A stretch of 64,000 bases of DNA from Arthrobacter sp. zg-Y844 (lineage in GTDB: Bacteria; Actinomycetota; Actinomycetes; Actinomycetales; Micrococcaceae). The stretch covers positions 1 to 64,000 of the forward strand of contig NZ_JANFLS010000004.1 of assembly GCF_024385465.1 (NCBI RefSeq). The letters run 5' to 3'. A program made the translations under genes and the position numbers. This document shows, piece by piece, positions 26,264-36,413 of this stretch; the first letter of the stretch is position 1; each line of letters starts with the position of its first letter. Below the pieces are notes generated by a model. That model had not been told where the DNA came from. It worked only from the letters and a program-made list of their open reading frames with translations, and searched no databases.

Positions 26264-26554
26264 ATGCCGCAAAGTGTTGAAGACGTCCGCGATGAAATCC
26301 TTTCGGCCGCTTCTGCCGTCCGAGCCGCAGCGAGGATGGACGACGACGAGTGGCGGAGTGGGCTGGCAAACCGGATTGAGCACATGTTTGCCGGCATTAC
26401 TGAAGTTTCCGACCTGCGGGAGAGGGCCGCTGACTGCCTGCGCCTGTACGGAGGGATGGGCTCCTTTGCGGACGTCGGCACCGAGGCCATGGCTGGCGCG
26501 GTCAACAAGCTGCGCGTGCCTTTGGTCCGTGCGCGCACTTTCGCGTTTGACTAG
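26264..26554 (+). CDS. Small protein resembling DUF6966
   Basis: A 96-residue, mostly helical, slightly acidic protein without signal or membrane segment. The segment LRLYGGMGSFADV followed by a NKLRVPL helix resembles the GGMGSFND core of the DUF6966 family, seen in polymorphic-toxin immunity-like and other small bacterial proteins. Function unknown. It stands alone between the HNH gene (divergent) and a convergent VOC gene, which could fit a cargo gene, but no partner toxin is seen. Identification from memory of the motif only. Confidence 0.6.
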   Translation: MPQSVEDVRDEILSAASAVRAAARMDDDEWRSGLANRIEHMFAGITEVSDLRERAADCLRLYGGMGSFADVGTEAMAGAVNKLRVPLVRARTFAFD

Positions 26555-26606
26555 ACAGGCCCGCCCCGCACCGTCGGACCGCCCTGCACCCGGTACGCCG
26601 GCAGGA

Positions 26607-26996
26607 TCAGCCCGCAGGCGGTGAAAGGATTTCCACCCGGTTCCCGAACGGGTCCCTGCAATGGAACCGCTCGTAACCCTCGAACGTGTGCCGGTCAGCC
26701 CAGGAGACATCGAAGCCGTGCCGCGAGAGCCTGGCTCCCAGTTCCTCGAGTGCATTAGCGGAATCCAGCAGCAGGGCAGGGTGTGCCTTCCTGGCAGGAA
26801 CAAAGGGGGAGTCCACTCCCAGATGAATCTCCGCGACGACGTCCTCGCCGTCGAACGCCCGGAACCAGCAGCCTCCCCGGCCGGCGAGCGACGGCGGCTT
26901 GTCCACCTCAGTCAGTCCCAGTGCCTCACCGTAAAACCGCCGGGCCTGGTCCTCCCCGCCCGTGGGTATTGAAACCTGTACATGGTGCAGCCGCAT
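26607..26996 (-). CDS. VOC-family (glyoxalase/bleomycin resistance-like) protein
   Basis: Start ATG 26996 is preceded by GGGGGA; the longer frame to 27209 runs through repetitive sequence and is rejected. The 129-residue protein starts MRLHHVQVSIPTGGEDQARRF and ends DPFGNRVEILSP, the two halves of a vicinal oxygen chelate fold. His5 and the Glu near the C-terminal EIL are possible metal ligands. Members act as glyoxalases, dioxygenases or drug-binding proteins; which applies here is unknown. Confidence 0.8.
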   Translation of the reverse strand: MRLHHVQVSIPTGGEDQARRFYGEALGLTEVDKPPSLAGRGGCWFRAFDGEDVVAEIHLGVDSPFVPARKAHPALLLDSANALEELGARLSRHGFDVSWADRHTFEGYERFHCRDPFGNRVEILSPPAG

Positions 26997-27102
26997 GAAT
27001 CCCCCGAGTCCCGACTGATTACAGTAACGGACCTGATTGTGCCAGAAGGTGCCGTTGACCGGCTCCGGGGCGGGTTCCAGACTGGGAGCAGCACGTTCGC
27101 CG

Positions 27103-27180
27103 TCCACCACCGAGCGTCCGCCACCGAAGCCAGCCACCGCCACCGAAGCCACCGAAGCCACCGAGCCACCGCCACCGAGC
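27103..27180. repeat. Short imperfect CCACCGAAG repeats
   Basis: About eight imperfect CCACCGAAG/CCACCGAG-type units occupy the space between the VOC gene and the DUF5996 gene. They make both neighbouring open frames look longer than the genes are. Confidence 0.6.
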
Positions 27181-27201
27181 CCCCGACCGAAGGCGCTTCC
27201 C

Positions 27202-28104
27202 ATGGACAAAAACTTCCTGAACTACCCGGACTGGCAGGCCACCGCCGATACCCTGCACCTCTACCTGCAGGTAGCGGGCAAGGTGAAACTGGAGCACAGC
27301 TACCCAGAACCGGAATGGGGCCACGTACGGATGCCCCTCACCGTCCAGGGCATCGGGACCGGCATCATGCCGGGACCCGATACGAACTTCGAGATTTACT
27401 TCAACCTGCGCCAGCATCATGTGGACGTGCAGAACAGCAACTACATCCGCACCCGGATCGAACTCACCGACGGCCTCAGCGTGGCGGACTTCTACCGTCA
27501 ACTGATGGGGGCGCTGGAATTCATCGATGCGCCCACGGTCATCAACACCGACCCCCAGGAATTCTACGATCCGGTGCCTTTCGACGCCGACACCAAGCAC
27601 TCCACTTATGACAAGCACGCGGTGGAACTTTTCCTGGACAACCTGCACTTCGCCCACCGAAGCCTTGGGCAGTTCCTCGGGCCGGTGCGCGGAAAGGTCT
27701 TCGCACCGTCGTACTGGTTCGGCACCATGGACCTTTCCGGAACCATCTTCAGCGGACAGTCGGAGCCCTACCCCGGAAACGGCGTGATCGCCGTGAACTG
27801 TTTTGATGAACGGTTCTGCGAGTTCGGCTTCTGGCCCGGCGACCCGTCCTCCACCGAACCGGCGTTTTACGTGATGCCTTATCCGTTCCTCTCCAACATC
27901 GGCAGCTACGGGACCATGCTGGCTCCGGCCAAGGCAGAATTCCTCACTCGGTCCAGCGAGTTCATCCTCACGCTCAAGGACGCCTTCAGTTATGACGATC
28001 CGCAGCAGGCCGTGGTGGACTTCTGCCGAACGAGCTTCGACATAGTGCAACGGTTGGATCCGTGGGACGACATCGACTGGATCACCGAACCGCTGGCTTA
28101 CTGA
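27202..28104 (+). CDS. DUF5996 family protein
   Basis: ATG 27202 has GAAGG upstream; the frame continues to 27037 only through the repeats. The 300-residue protein carries the family pattern: W-T-LHLY-QVAGKVKL at the start, VADFYRQLM, then FDADTKHSTYDKHAV and RGKVFAPSYWFGTMDLSGTI in the middle. Aromatic- and His-rich, no signal peptide or helix long enough for the membrane. Function of the family is unknown. It is followed by a strong intrinsic terminator, so it is likely a single-gene unit. Confidence 0.82.
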   Translation: MDKNFLNYPDWQATADTLHLYLQVAGKVKLEHSYPEPEWGHVRMPLTVQGIGTGIMPGPDTNFEIYFNLRQHHVDVQNSNYIRTRIELTDGLSVADFYRQLMGALEFIDAPTVINTDPQEFYDPVPFDADTKHSTYDKHAVELFLDNLHFAHRSLGQFLGPVRGKVFAPSYWFGTMDLSGTIFSGQSEPYPGNGVIAVNCFDERFCEFGFWPGDPSSTEPAFYVMPYPFLSNIGSYGTMLAPAKAEFLTRSSEFILTLKDAFSYDDPQQAVVDFCRTSFDIVQRLDPWDDIDWITEPLAY

Positions 28105-28194
28105 CGGTAGCCCGGCGGCGCGGCACCCAGACCTCTTACGCCACGCGCGAGCAGCTCGAAAAAGCGCACGCCTGACCCGTCCGGCTTCGGCAGG

Positions 28195-28248
28195 AGGCTG
28201 CCGTGACACGACCCCGAACCCCGGGGCATCGTGTCGCGGCAGCCTTTT
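28195..28248 (+). terminator. Intrinsic terminator
   Basis: A 17-bp stem with one G-U pair (arms 28195-28211 and 28229-28245), an inner CCCC/GGGG stem in the loop, then TTTTCT. Ends the DUF5996 transcript. Confidence 0.8.
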
Positions 28249-28355
28249 CTGTGGCCGGGCATCGACGGCGGTCCCGGGCCCGGGAGCAGATTCGCGCCAC
28301 CCGCTGGCATGCTGACATACTGTTGGTAAACCCGAAATGAAGGCGGACCCCCTCG

Positions 28356-28811
28356 ATGTCACCCCGCAAACTGTTCCGCACCCTCGCCCTGGCCGAAGCC
28401 GTGACCTGGACCCTGCTCCTGATCGGCATGTTCGCCAAGTACGTGCTGGATTTTGAAGCGCTCACGCCCATCTTCGGCGGCCTGCACGGCTTCGTCTTCC
28501 TGTCCTACGGCGTGGTCACCCTCTTTGTCTGGGCCAACCAGAAATGGCCGGCCCGCACCGGCATCCTCGGCCTGGCCACCACGGTGATCCCGTGGGCCAC
28601 CATTCCCTTCGAGAAGTCGGTGGACCGCCGCGGCATGCTGAAGGGCGGCTGGCGGATGGCCCCCGGCGGCGAAGAGCCCACCAACGGCGTGGACCGGATT
28701 GCCGCCCTGGTGCTGCGCCGGCCGATCGCCGCCGGGATCGTGGCCCTGGTTGCCGTGGCCGTGGTCTTCAGCGTCCTGCTCTACCTCGGCCCGCCCGTTC
28801 AGCTGGGGTAA
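28356..28811 (+). CDS. DUF3817 domain membrane protein
   Basis: A 151-residue protein with four hydrophobic segments (about 7-29, 38-60, 68-88, 121-145). The pattern RTLALAEAVTWTLLLIGMFAKY followed by GGLHGFVFLSYG matches DUF3817, small integral membrane proteins common in actinobacteria (some annotated as YdzA-like). Role unknown. Start ATG 28356 has no strong ribosome site. It is convergent with the Bcr/CflA gene. Confidence 0.83.
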   Translation: MSPRKLFRTLALAEAVTWTLLLIGMFAKYVLDFEALTPIFGGLHGFVFLSYGVVTLFVWANQKWPARTGILGLATTVIPWATIPFEKSVDRRGMLKGGWRMAPGGEEPTNGVDRIAALVLRRPIAAGIVALVAVAVVFSVLLYLGPPVQLG

Positions 28812-28848
28812 CCGTTCCGCTGGCCCGCCCGTTCAGCTGGGGTAAGCC

Positions 28849-30174
28849 CTAGGACTCCGTGGCCAGCGGGGCGCCCGGCTCAGCCGGGGCCGCGGGCTCA
28901 GCGGCACCGGAACGCAGCCGACGCCGGCCCGGACGGTTGGAGCCGCCGCCGCGGTACGCCGTCGTCGCCGTGGCCAGAATAAGGACAATCAGGGCGGCAC
29001 AGCCGATGATCACAGAAACCATGGCCATCGCCCCGCCGCCGAGAATGCCGACCAGCGGGCTGATGATCCCGGCCAGGCCCACCTGGAGGGCACCGATCAG
29101 TGCCGCGGCACTTCCGGCCATATGCCCGTAGTCGTTCAGGGCGAGTATGGAGGAGTTCGAAGCGATGAAGCCGTGCATCGCCAGGACCAGCCACAATCCG
29201 GCGGTCAGGCCGGCGGCGCCGCCCAAGCCGGTCAGCACAATCACCGGCAGCAGGACGGTCAGCCCCAGCAGCAGGACCACGGCCAGCCGCAGGATCCCCA
29301 TGGGGGAGTAGCGGCCCACGAGCCACGCGTTGAGCTGCGCGGAGATGACCATGCCGACGCCGTTGATCGCGAACACTGCGGCGTACTGTGCCGGGCTGAG
29401 GCCGTATTCGTCCTGGAAGACGAACGGCGAACCCACCACGTAACTCATGATCACTGCCATGCCCAGGCCGGGAATGGTGGCCAGCGCCAGGAACTGCCGG
29501 TCCTTCAAAAGGACCCGGAAACCGCTGAAGGTGCTGGCGCCGCCCTTGGTCCGGCGCCGTTCCGGCGGCAGCGTTTCGGGCATCCACTTCAGCACGATCG
29601 CACCGAGCACAACACCGATCAGTGCCAGCGCCAGGAACACCGCCCGCCAGTTCCACAGGCCTGAAACGGCCTGCCCGATGCTGGGGGCCAGCAGCGGGGC
29701 CAGGCCGATGATCAGCATCAGCCGGGAGAGCATCGCGGCGGCGGAGGAGCCGGTGAACCGGTCACGGACCACGGCGAGGGCCACCACGCCGGCGGCGGCG
29801 TTGAAGAAGCCCTGCAGCAGGCGCAGCACAATCAGCGCGCCGATGTTGGGAGCCAGGAAGCACAGCAGCGAAACCACCACGTGCAGGGCAATGCCGATGA
29901 TCAGCGGCAGCCTTCGCCCGAAGCGGTCCGAGAACGGTCCGATGACCAGCTGCCCGACGGCGGCACCGAGCAGGGTGCCCGAGAGCGTGAACTGCGCGGC
30001 GGCGGCGCTGGTGTGCAGGTCCTCGGCCACCTCCGGCAGGGCGGGAAGGTACATGTCCGTGGTCACTGCCGGAAGCGCGGCCAGGGCGCCGAGCATCAGG
30101 ATGTATTTGATGCTCGTGCGGGTTGCGGTGCGGTTTCGTGTTCCGTTTTTGGGCGGGGTATCGCTCACAGGCAC
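28849..30174 (-). CDS. Bcr/CflA-family MFS multidrug efflux transporter
   Basis: A 441-residue, 12-helix major facilitator. The N-terminal TDMYLPALPEVAEDLH, a signature of Bcr/CflA drug-proton antiporters, is followed by GPFSDRFGRRLPL between helices 2 and 3. It exports drugs or other toxic small molecules using the proton gradient. Last gene of a leftward unit with an NAD-binding protein, a DJ-1 family protein and an aldo/keto reductase (gaps 27, 3 and 44 nt), so it may export a product linked to aldehyde stress. Confidence 0.88.
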   Translation of the reverse strand: MPVSDTPPKNGTRNRTATRTSIKYILMLGALAALPAVTTDMYLPALPEVAEDLHTSAAAAQFTLSGTLLGAAVGQLVIGPFSDRFGRRLPLIIGIALHVVVSLLCFLAPNIGALIVLRLLQGFFNAAAGVVALAVVRDRFTGSSAAAMLSRLMLIIGLAPLLAPSIGQAVSGLWNWRAVFLALALIGVVLGAIVLKWMPETLPPERRRTKGGASTFSGFRVLLKDRQFLALATIPGLGMAVIMSYVVGSPFVFQDEYGLSPAQYAAVFAINGVGMVISAQLNAWLVGRYSPMGILRLAVVLLLGLTVLLPVIVLTGLGGAAGLTAGLWLVLAMHGFIASNSSILALNDYGHMAGSAAALIGALQVGLAGIISPLVGILGGGAMAMVSVIIGCAALIVLILATATTAYRGGGSNRPGRRRLRSGAAEPAAPAEPGAPLATES

Positions 30175-30201
30175 TCCTGGTGCGGTTGTGGTTCCTAAAT
30201 T

Positions 30202-31047
30202 CTATGGATGGCGTGCGCCGGCACCGGCCAGCACGGCGCGGTAGCCTTCCCGGTACGTGGGGTAGGCGAAGTCGAATCCGGTTCCGCGCAGGCGCCGGTT
30301 GCTCAGCCTGCGGTTGCCGCCGCGGCTGCTGGAGGTGTCGCCCGCCGGCGGCAGCTCGCGGCCGAGCTCGGCAGCCAGGAACCCGAGCACTTCGGCCAGC
30401 TCCACCGGCTCCATATCCACTCCAACATACAGCGGCGCGGGATGGAAAACCCGGGTGGCCAGATGCACGATGGCCGCGGCTGCGTCGTCCCGGTGGATCC
30501 GGTTGGTCAGCTGCGTGCCGGCAGGTACGACGGCGGTTCCGGCGCTCACGGAGTCGATCAGCCGGGTGCGTCCCGGCCCGTAGATGCCGGAAAGCCGCAG
30601 CACCACCGCGTCGGGGCGGCGGGCATGCAGCAGCTGTTCGGCCTCAAGGATGACGGCCCCGGTGGCCGACGCCGGGCGGGCCGGGGTTTCCTCGTCCACC
30701 TCGCCGCCGTCGGCATCCCCGTACACCGCTGTGGAGGAAACGAACAGGATGCGGCGCGGCTCCACGCCGTCGCGCTCCAGCGCGTCCAGGACGTTGGCGG
30801 TGCCGGTGACGTAGGCGGCACGGTAGGCCTCCTCGGTCCGCTGATCGGCGGCCACCGCAATGACGACGACGTCGGTGTCCGCCGGAATGCGCGGCAGGTC
30901 GCCTGCCAGATCCACGGTCTGCCCGGTGATCTCCTTCGGCAGTTTCTCCGGGGAGCGCCGCCAGCCGAGCACGGAAAAGCCGGCCGCAGCGAACCGCAGG
31001 CCGGCCTCCGTGCCCAGATCGCCGCAGCCGGCGATCAGGACCGTCAT
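30202..31047 (-). CDS. NAD(P)-binding SDR/epimerase-like protein (YeeZ type)
   Basis: A 281-residue extended-SDR-like protein: cofactor loop GCGDLGTEAGLRF at the N-terminus, FVSSTAVYGD with a possible catalytic Ser, and LRLSGIYGPGR. The usual YxxxK is not obvious, as in YeeZ/YbjT-type atypical SDRs, so it may bind a nucleotide-sugar or act as a sensor or chaperone rather than an epimerase. It lies 3 nt after the DJ-1 family gene and is cotranscribed with it. Confidence 0.78.
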   Translation of the reverse strand: MTVLIAGCGDLGTEAGLRFAAAGFSVLGWRRSPEKLPKEITGQTVDLAGDLPRIPADTDVVVIAVAADQRTEEAYRAAYVTGTANVLDALERDGVEPRRILFVSSTAVYGDADGGEVDEETPARPASATGAVILEAEQLLHARRPDAVVLRLSGIYGPGRTRLIDSVSAGTAVVPAGTQLTNRIHRDDAAAAIVHLATRVFHPAPLYVGVDMEPVELAEVLGFLAAELGRELPPAGDTSSSRGGNRRLSNRRLRGTGFDFAYPTYREGYRAVLAGAGARHP

Positions 31048-31050
31048 GTT

Positions 31051-31752
31051 CTACTCAGCCAGGGCGGAGATGACGGCCTTGGCCACATCCTCGCTGGACT
31101 GGGGGTTCTGGCCGGAAATCAGGTTCCGGTCGCGGACCACGTAGCTGGTCCAGGCGGGACCGGTTTCGATCACGGCGCCCTTGTTCCGCAGCACTTCCTC
31201 CACGAACCAGGGGGTGTTCTCCCCGGTGCCGCCGTTAAGCTCTTCCTCGTCCGTGAAGACGGTGAGCTTGCGGCCGGAGAAGATGAATTCGCCGTCCTCG
31301 GTTTCGGCGGCCAGCAGGCCGGCCGGGCCGTGGCAGAACGGGGCAATGATCTTGCCCGCGGCATCGGCCGCGATGAGGATCCGGCCCATGTCCTTGTCGA
31401 AGGCCAGGTCCGCCATGGGGCCGTGCCCGCCCGGCATGACCACGGCGTCGTACTCTGACATGTCAGCGTCGGCGAGCACCAGCGGCGAGGAGAGCTCGGC
31501 GTCAATGTAGGCAATGTACTGGGTGAAGGCAGCGGCCTTTTCCGGGCTGCCGGCGGATTCGGGAGCCAGGCTGACCTGGTCCACGGTGGGCTTCATGCCG
31601 CCGGGGGTGGCGATGCGGACGGTGTGTCCGGCTTCGCGCAGCACGCGGTGGGATTCAACCAGTTCCTCGGCCCAGTAGCCGGTGGGGTGTTCGCTGCCGT
31701 CCTTCATGGTGAGGGAGTCTGCTGCGGATACAACCATCAGGATATTTGCCAT
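31051..31752 (-). CDS. DJ-1/PfpI family protein (Hsp31-like, glyoxalase III or deglycase type)
   Basis: A 233-residue type 1 glutamine-amidotransferase-like protein with the nucleophile elbow FCHGPAGLLAA (Cys near 133) and an upstream Glu in the YWAEELVESH segment. It matches the Hsp31-like branch, enzymes that turn methylglyoxal to lactate or protect against reactive aldehydes. AAGGAG lies about 10 nt before the ATG. Next to an aldo/keto reductase and opposite an aldehyde dehydrogenase, an aldehyde-defence role is plausible. Confidence 0.85.
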   Translation of the reverse strand: MANILMVVSAADSLTMKDGSEHPTGYWAEELVESHRVLREAGHTVRIATPGGMKPTVDQVSLAPESAGSPEKAAAFTQYIAYIDAELSSPLVLADADMSEYDAVVMPGGHGPMADLAFDKDMGRILIAADAAGKIIAPFCHGPAGLLAAETEDGEFIFSGRKLTVFTDEEELNGGTGENTPWFVEEVLRNKGAVIETGPAWTSYVVRDRNLISGQNPQSSEDVAKAVISALAE

Positions 31753-31796
31753 GCGTTCTTTTCTCCTTTGCTTGGCGGGAAAAGCGGAAAGTGTTG

Positions 31797-32687
31797 TTAC
31801 TTGGCCGGTGCTGCGGCGGCGCCGGCGGCGTCCAGCTCAGCGAAGGTGGCGTCGTCGAGTGAGATGTCTGCGGCACCCAGGTTGTCCTCGAGGTGCTCGA
31901 TGGAGCCGGTGCCCGGGATCGGCATCATGACTGGGGAGCGGCGCAGCAGCCAGGCCAGGGCAACCTGCGAGGTGCTGGCGTTCAGGCGCTTCGCTGCTTC
32001 GTCCACGGGACCGCCCGGCCGGGCCAGCTCGCCGGCGGAGATCGGGGCCCACGGAATGAAGCCGATGCCGTTGTCCTCGGCGTACTTCAGCACGTCCTCG
32101 GAGGAACGGTCGGTGAGGTTGTAGCGGTTCTGCACGGTGGAGACGGTGAAGAACTTCGACGCGGCTTCCAGCTCGGCAACGGAGACCTGGGACAGGCCGA
32201 GCGCCTTCACCTTGCCCTCCTGCTGGAGGTCGCGCAGGACGGCGAACTGCTCTTCGGGATCGACCTTGGGGTCGATGCGGTGCAGCTGCAGCAGGTCCAG
32301 GGAATCGACCCGCAGCTTGCGCAGCGCGAGTTCGGTCTGCTGGCGCAGGTATTCGGGGCGGCCCACCGGTACCCAGACGTCCGGGCCGGTACGGACGAAG
32401 CCGACCTTGGTGGCGATGCGGACGCCGTCCGGGTAGGGGTAGAGCGCCTCGGCGATGATTTCTTCGCTGATGTTCGGTCCGTAGGAGTCTGCGGTGTCAA
32501 TGAAGTCGACGCCCAGCTCGACGGCGCGGCGCACCACGTCGACGGCGGTTCCGCGGCTTTCCGGCTCGCCCCAGACACCGGGTCCCACAATCCTCATGGC
32601 GCCGAAGCCAAGGCGGTGGACAATGCCGAGGTCCTTGAGGTCGATGGTGGGGGACAGGGCGGGAGAGGTTTCCGTCGTATCAGTCAT
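31797..32687 (-). CDS. Aldo/keto reductase
   Basis: A 296-residue TIM-barrel oxidoreductase. DFIDTADSYG (catalytic Asp and Tyr), VRIATKVG (Lys), LDLLQLHRID (His) and the NADP-binding end segment PIPGTGSIEHLEDNLGA are in the expected order. It reduces aldehydes or ketones with NADPH. First gene of the leftward four-gene unit; its start is 189 bp from the divergent aldehyde dehydrogenase gene, so one regulatory region could serve both. Confidence 0.9.
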   Translation of the reverse strand: MTDTTETSPALSPTIDLKDLGIVHRLGFGAMRIVGPGVWGEPESRGTAVDVVRRAVELGVDFIDTADSYGPNISEEIIAEALYPYPDGVRIATKVGFVRTGPDVWVPVGRPEYLRQQTELALRKLRVDSLDLLQLHRIDPKVDPEEQFAVLRDLQQEGKVKALGLSQVSVAELEAASKFFTVSTVQNRYNLTDRSSEDVLKYAEDNGIGFIPWAPISAGELARPGGPVDEAAKRLNASTSQVALAWLLRRSPVMMPIPGTGSIEHLEDNLGAADISLDDATFAELDAAGAAAAPAK

Positions 32688-32767
32688 GTAGGCGTCAACA
32701 AGGCCTGTCGCCGGGTTTATTCCTCAGCATCCTTACTTAGGTGCCGGCGGCCCCCTTTCGGACCCTG

Positions 32768-32796
32768 TTGTCCGGACCCCCGCTGTGGGCTACCTT
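32768..32796 (+). promoter_or_regulatory. Candidate promoter for aldehyde dehydrogenase-ligM operon
   Basis: TTGTCC (32768-32773), a 17-nt spacer and TACCTT (32791-32796) stand about 80 nt before the aldehyde dehydrogenase start. A short CAG run (32840-32856) is in the leader. Confidence 0.45.
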
Positions 32797-32876
32797 GTAC
32801 CCACCGTGGCAGGGCATTCGAAGCTTCCGGCCGGCGGATGCAGCAGCAGCAGCAGCAACACAGAGAGGTGTTGGCG

Positions 32877-34364
32877 ATGACGAAGACTTCCGCCCAGGTG
32901 GTGACCGGGCTGTACATCAACGGCGAGCCCCGGAGGACGCAGGAAACCCTGGCTGTCGCGGATCCCGCCAGGCCCGGGCAGGTGGCAGGCCACGCAGCGG
33001 CCGCAACCCCGGAGGACGTGGCGGACGCCGTCAGCGCCGCGAAGGCGGCCTTTCCCGCCTGGTCGGCGCTGTCCGCGCAGGAACGGGCGGCGCAGATGGC
33101 CGACGCGATTGCAGGCATAGCCGACCTGCGGGATGAGGACGCGGCCATCCTGTCCCGGGAGAACGGCAAGATCGTTATGGAGAGCTGGGTGGACGCCCTC
33201 GTTTTCGAGCTCCGCTGGCAGCTTGCCCTGTCCCTGGCCGATCAGGTGGACAGCGACGCGATCCTCGAACCGGCGCCGGGCATTCCCGTCACCACCACCG
33301 TGTCCTATCAGCCGCTGGGCGTGGTGACCGTGATTGTGCCCTTCAACTGGCCGGTCGCAATCCTCGGCGCATCCCTGCCCCACGCCCTGCTGGCGGGGAA
33401 CACCGCCATCGTTAAACCGCCGCCCACCGCGCCGCTGGCAACCACCCGGATTGTGCAGCGCGTGGCCGAAAAACTGCCGCCGGGAGTGCTGAACGTCGTC
33501 ACCGGCCGGGACAGCGACATGTCCGGCCTGATCCGGAACGACGACGTTGCCAAGGTCTGTTTCACCGGCAGCGTCAACGGCGGCAAACGGATTATGGAAA
33601 TGGCCTCCGGGTCACTGACCCGGGTCACCCTCGAGCTCGGTGGAAACGATGCGGCCATCATCCTGGACGATGCACTGCTGGATGACACCCGGCTGGACCG
33701 GCTGCATGCCGCGGTCTTCGATACAACGGGCCAGATCTGCATGAACGCCAAGCGGATCTACGTTCACCGCTCCCGCATCGACGAACTGGTGCAGGGACTG
33801 TCCGCCCGGTTGGAAAACGCCGTCATCGGCTACGGCCTCGACGAAGGAACAACCATGGGGCCGCTGCATTCACCGGCGCAGAAGGCCTTTGTGGCAGACC
33901 TGATCGAGGAGGCAGAGGCCGCCGGCGCCGAGGTCCGCCGGTTCGGCACCCTTCCCACGGATCCGGACCTGCGGGACGGCAACTTCCTGCGCCCGGCGCT
34001 GGTCCTTGATCCGCCGCCGGAACTGCGGGTGGTCACCGAGGAGCAGTTCGGGCCCGTGATTCCAATCATTCCGTTTGATTCCGAAGACGAAGCCGTTACC
34101 TGGGCGAACGACAGCTGGGCGGGGCTCTGCGGCTCGGTCTGGACCGAGGATCCGGCAAGGGCGAACGCGGTCGGTTCGCGCCTGGCCTGCGGCTACGTGT
34201 GGGTCAACGACCACGGAGCAACCCGTCTGGACCTTCGCGCCCCGTTCGGCGGCATGAAGCAGTCCGGTATGGGCCGTGAACAGGGAATCCAGGGCGTCCG
34301 GGCTTTCCAGGACACCCGATCCATTGCCCACCTTGACGAAGTTGCAGCCGCGGCTGCCCACTGA
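32877..34364 (+). CDS. NAD(P)-dependent aldehyde dehydrogenase, candidate vanillin-type dehydrogenase
   Basis: ATG 32877 follows GAGAGG; the open frame back to 31893 is antisense to the reductase. The 495-residue protein has the full aldehyde dehydrogenase set: PFNWP (Asn157), VKPPP (Lys180), FTGS, LELGG (Glu253) and GQICMN (Cys288). It oxidises an aldehyde to its acid. It is followed after 21 nt by a LigM-like aryl O-demethylase, so an aromatic aldehyde such as vanillin is the best guess, giving vanillate for that enzyme. Other aldehydes, including benzaldehyde or succinate semialdehyde types, are possible. Confidence 0.88.
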   Translation: MTKTSAQVVTGLYINGEPRRTQETLAVADPARPGQVAGHAAAATPEDVADAVSAAKAAFPAWSALSAQERAAQMADAIAGIADLRDEDAAILSRENGKIVMESWVDALVFELRWQLALSLADQVDSDAILEPAPGIPVTTTVSYQPLGVVTVIVPFNWPVAILGASLPHALLAGNTAIVKPPPTAPLATTRIVQRVAEKLPPGVLNVVTGRDSDMSGLIRNDDVAKVCFTGSVNGGKRIMEMASGSLTRVTLELGGNDAAIILDDALLDDTRLDRLHAAVFDTTGQICMNAKRIYVHRSRIDELVQGLSARLENAVIGYGLDEGTTMGPLHSPAQKAFVADLIEEAEAAGAEVRRFGTLPTDPDLRDGNFLRPALVLDPPPELRVVTEEQFGPVIPIIPFDSEDEAVTWANDSWAGLCGSVWTEDPARANAVGSRLACGYVWVNDHGATRLDLRAPFGGMKQSGMGREQGIQGVRAFQDTRSIAHLDEVAAAAAH

Positions 34365-35795
<1,431 letters not shown>

Positions 35796-35905
35796 CCGGT
35801 ACCGGTGCGACGGACAGCTGCGGTCCGGACTGGCCTGCCGGACGAGGACAGAAGCTGTCCGCAGCACCGTTCCACGCCGACGTCGGCGGCCCTAGCGTGA
35901 AGGCC

Positions 35906-36295
35906 ATGGACTGGAAAATTGAACTAGTGCCCGTGCCGGTGTCCGACGTCGACGCCTCCAAGAACTTCTACGTAAACCAGGTGGGTTTCAACGCCGACCA
36001 CGACGAACGCATCGATGAAAGCCTGCGCTTTGTGCAGCTGACTCCGCCCGGGTCTGCCTGCTCGGTGGTGATCGGTCCCGGCACCACCGACATGGTCCCC
36101 GGTACCCAGCGGATCCAGGTGGTGGTTCCCAGCGCGGCCGATGCCCGGCAGCACCTCGTGGACCACGGCGTGGCCGCCAGCGAGATCACCCCGCTGGACT
36201 GGGGAACGTTCGTTTACTTCAGCGATCCGGACGGCAATCAGTGGTCGCTGCAGGAAATGCCGGAGATCCCGCCCACCCTGCCGTCACAGCTGTAG
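35906..36295 (+). CDS. VOC-family protein
   Basis: A 129-residue vicinal oxygen chelate protein: PVPVSDVDASKNFYVNQVGF in the first half, TFVYFSDPDGNQWSLQEMP at the end. ATG 35906 is preferred: TAGCGT ends 7 nt before it, as for a leaderless transcript; GTG 35897 in the same frame is the alternative. It is a single-domain protein that would dimerise. Its position after the LigM-like gene could mean a role in aromatic metabolism, but nothing in the sequence fixes a substrate. Confidence 0.78.
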   Translation: MDWKIELVPVPVSDVDASKNFYVNQVGFNADHDERIDESLRFVQLTPPGSACSVVIGPGTTDMVPGTQRIQVVVPSAADARQHLVDHGVAASEITPLDWGTFVYFSDPDGNQWSLQEMPEIPPTLPSQL

Positions 36296-36413
36296 GGCAG
36301 GCCTGCCCGCCGTCCGGCAGGCGCTGACACCTGCCGCGCTTGACCTCAACCGCACTTGAGCTTGTTGACTTCGAGCAGCACATCCGGAATCAACATCCTC
36401 AAGGAGCATTACT

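Noticed and set aside
28195-28248. Possible riboswitch or attenuator before the DUF3817 gene
   Set aside because: A single strong stem with T-run after DUF5996 is simply a terminator.
32836-32858. CAG trinucleotide run in the aldehyde dehydrogenase leader as a phase-variable repeat
   Set aside because: Only about six units, outside the coding region and between promoter and ribosome site; too short to support phase variation.
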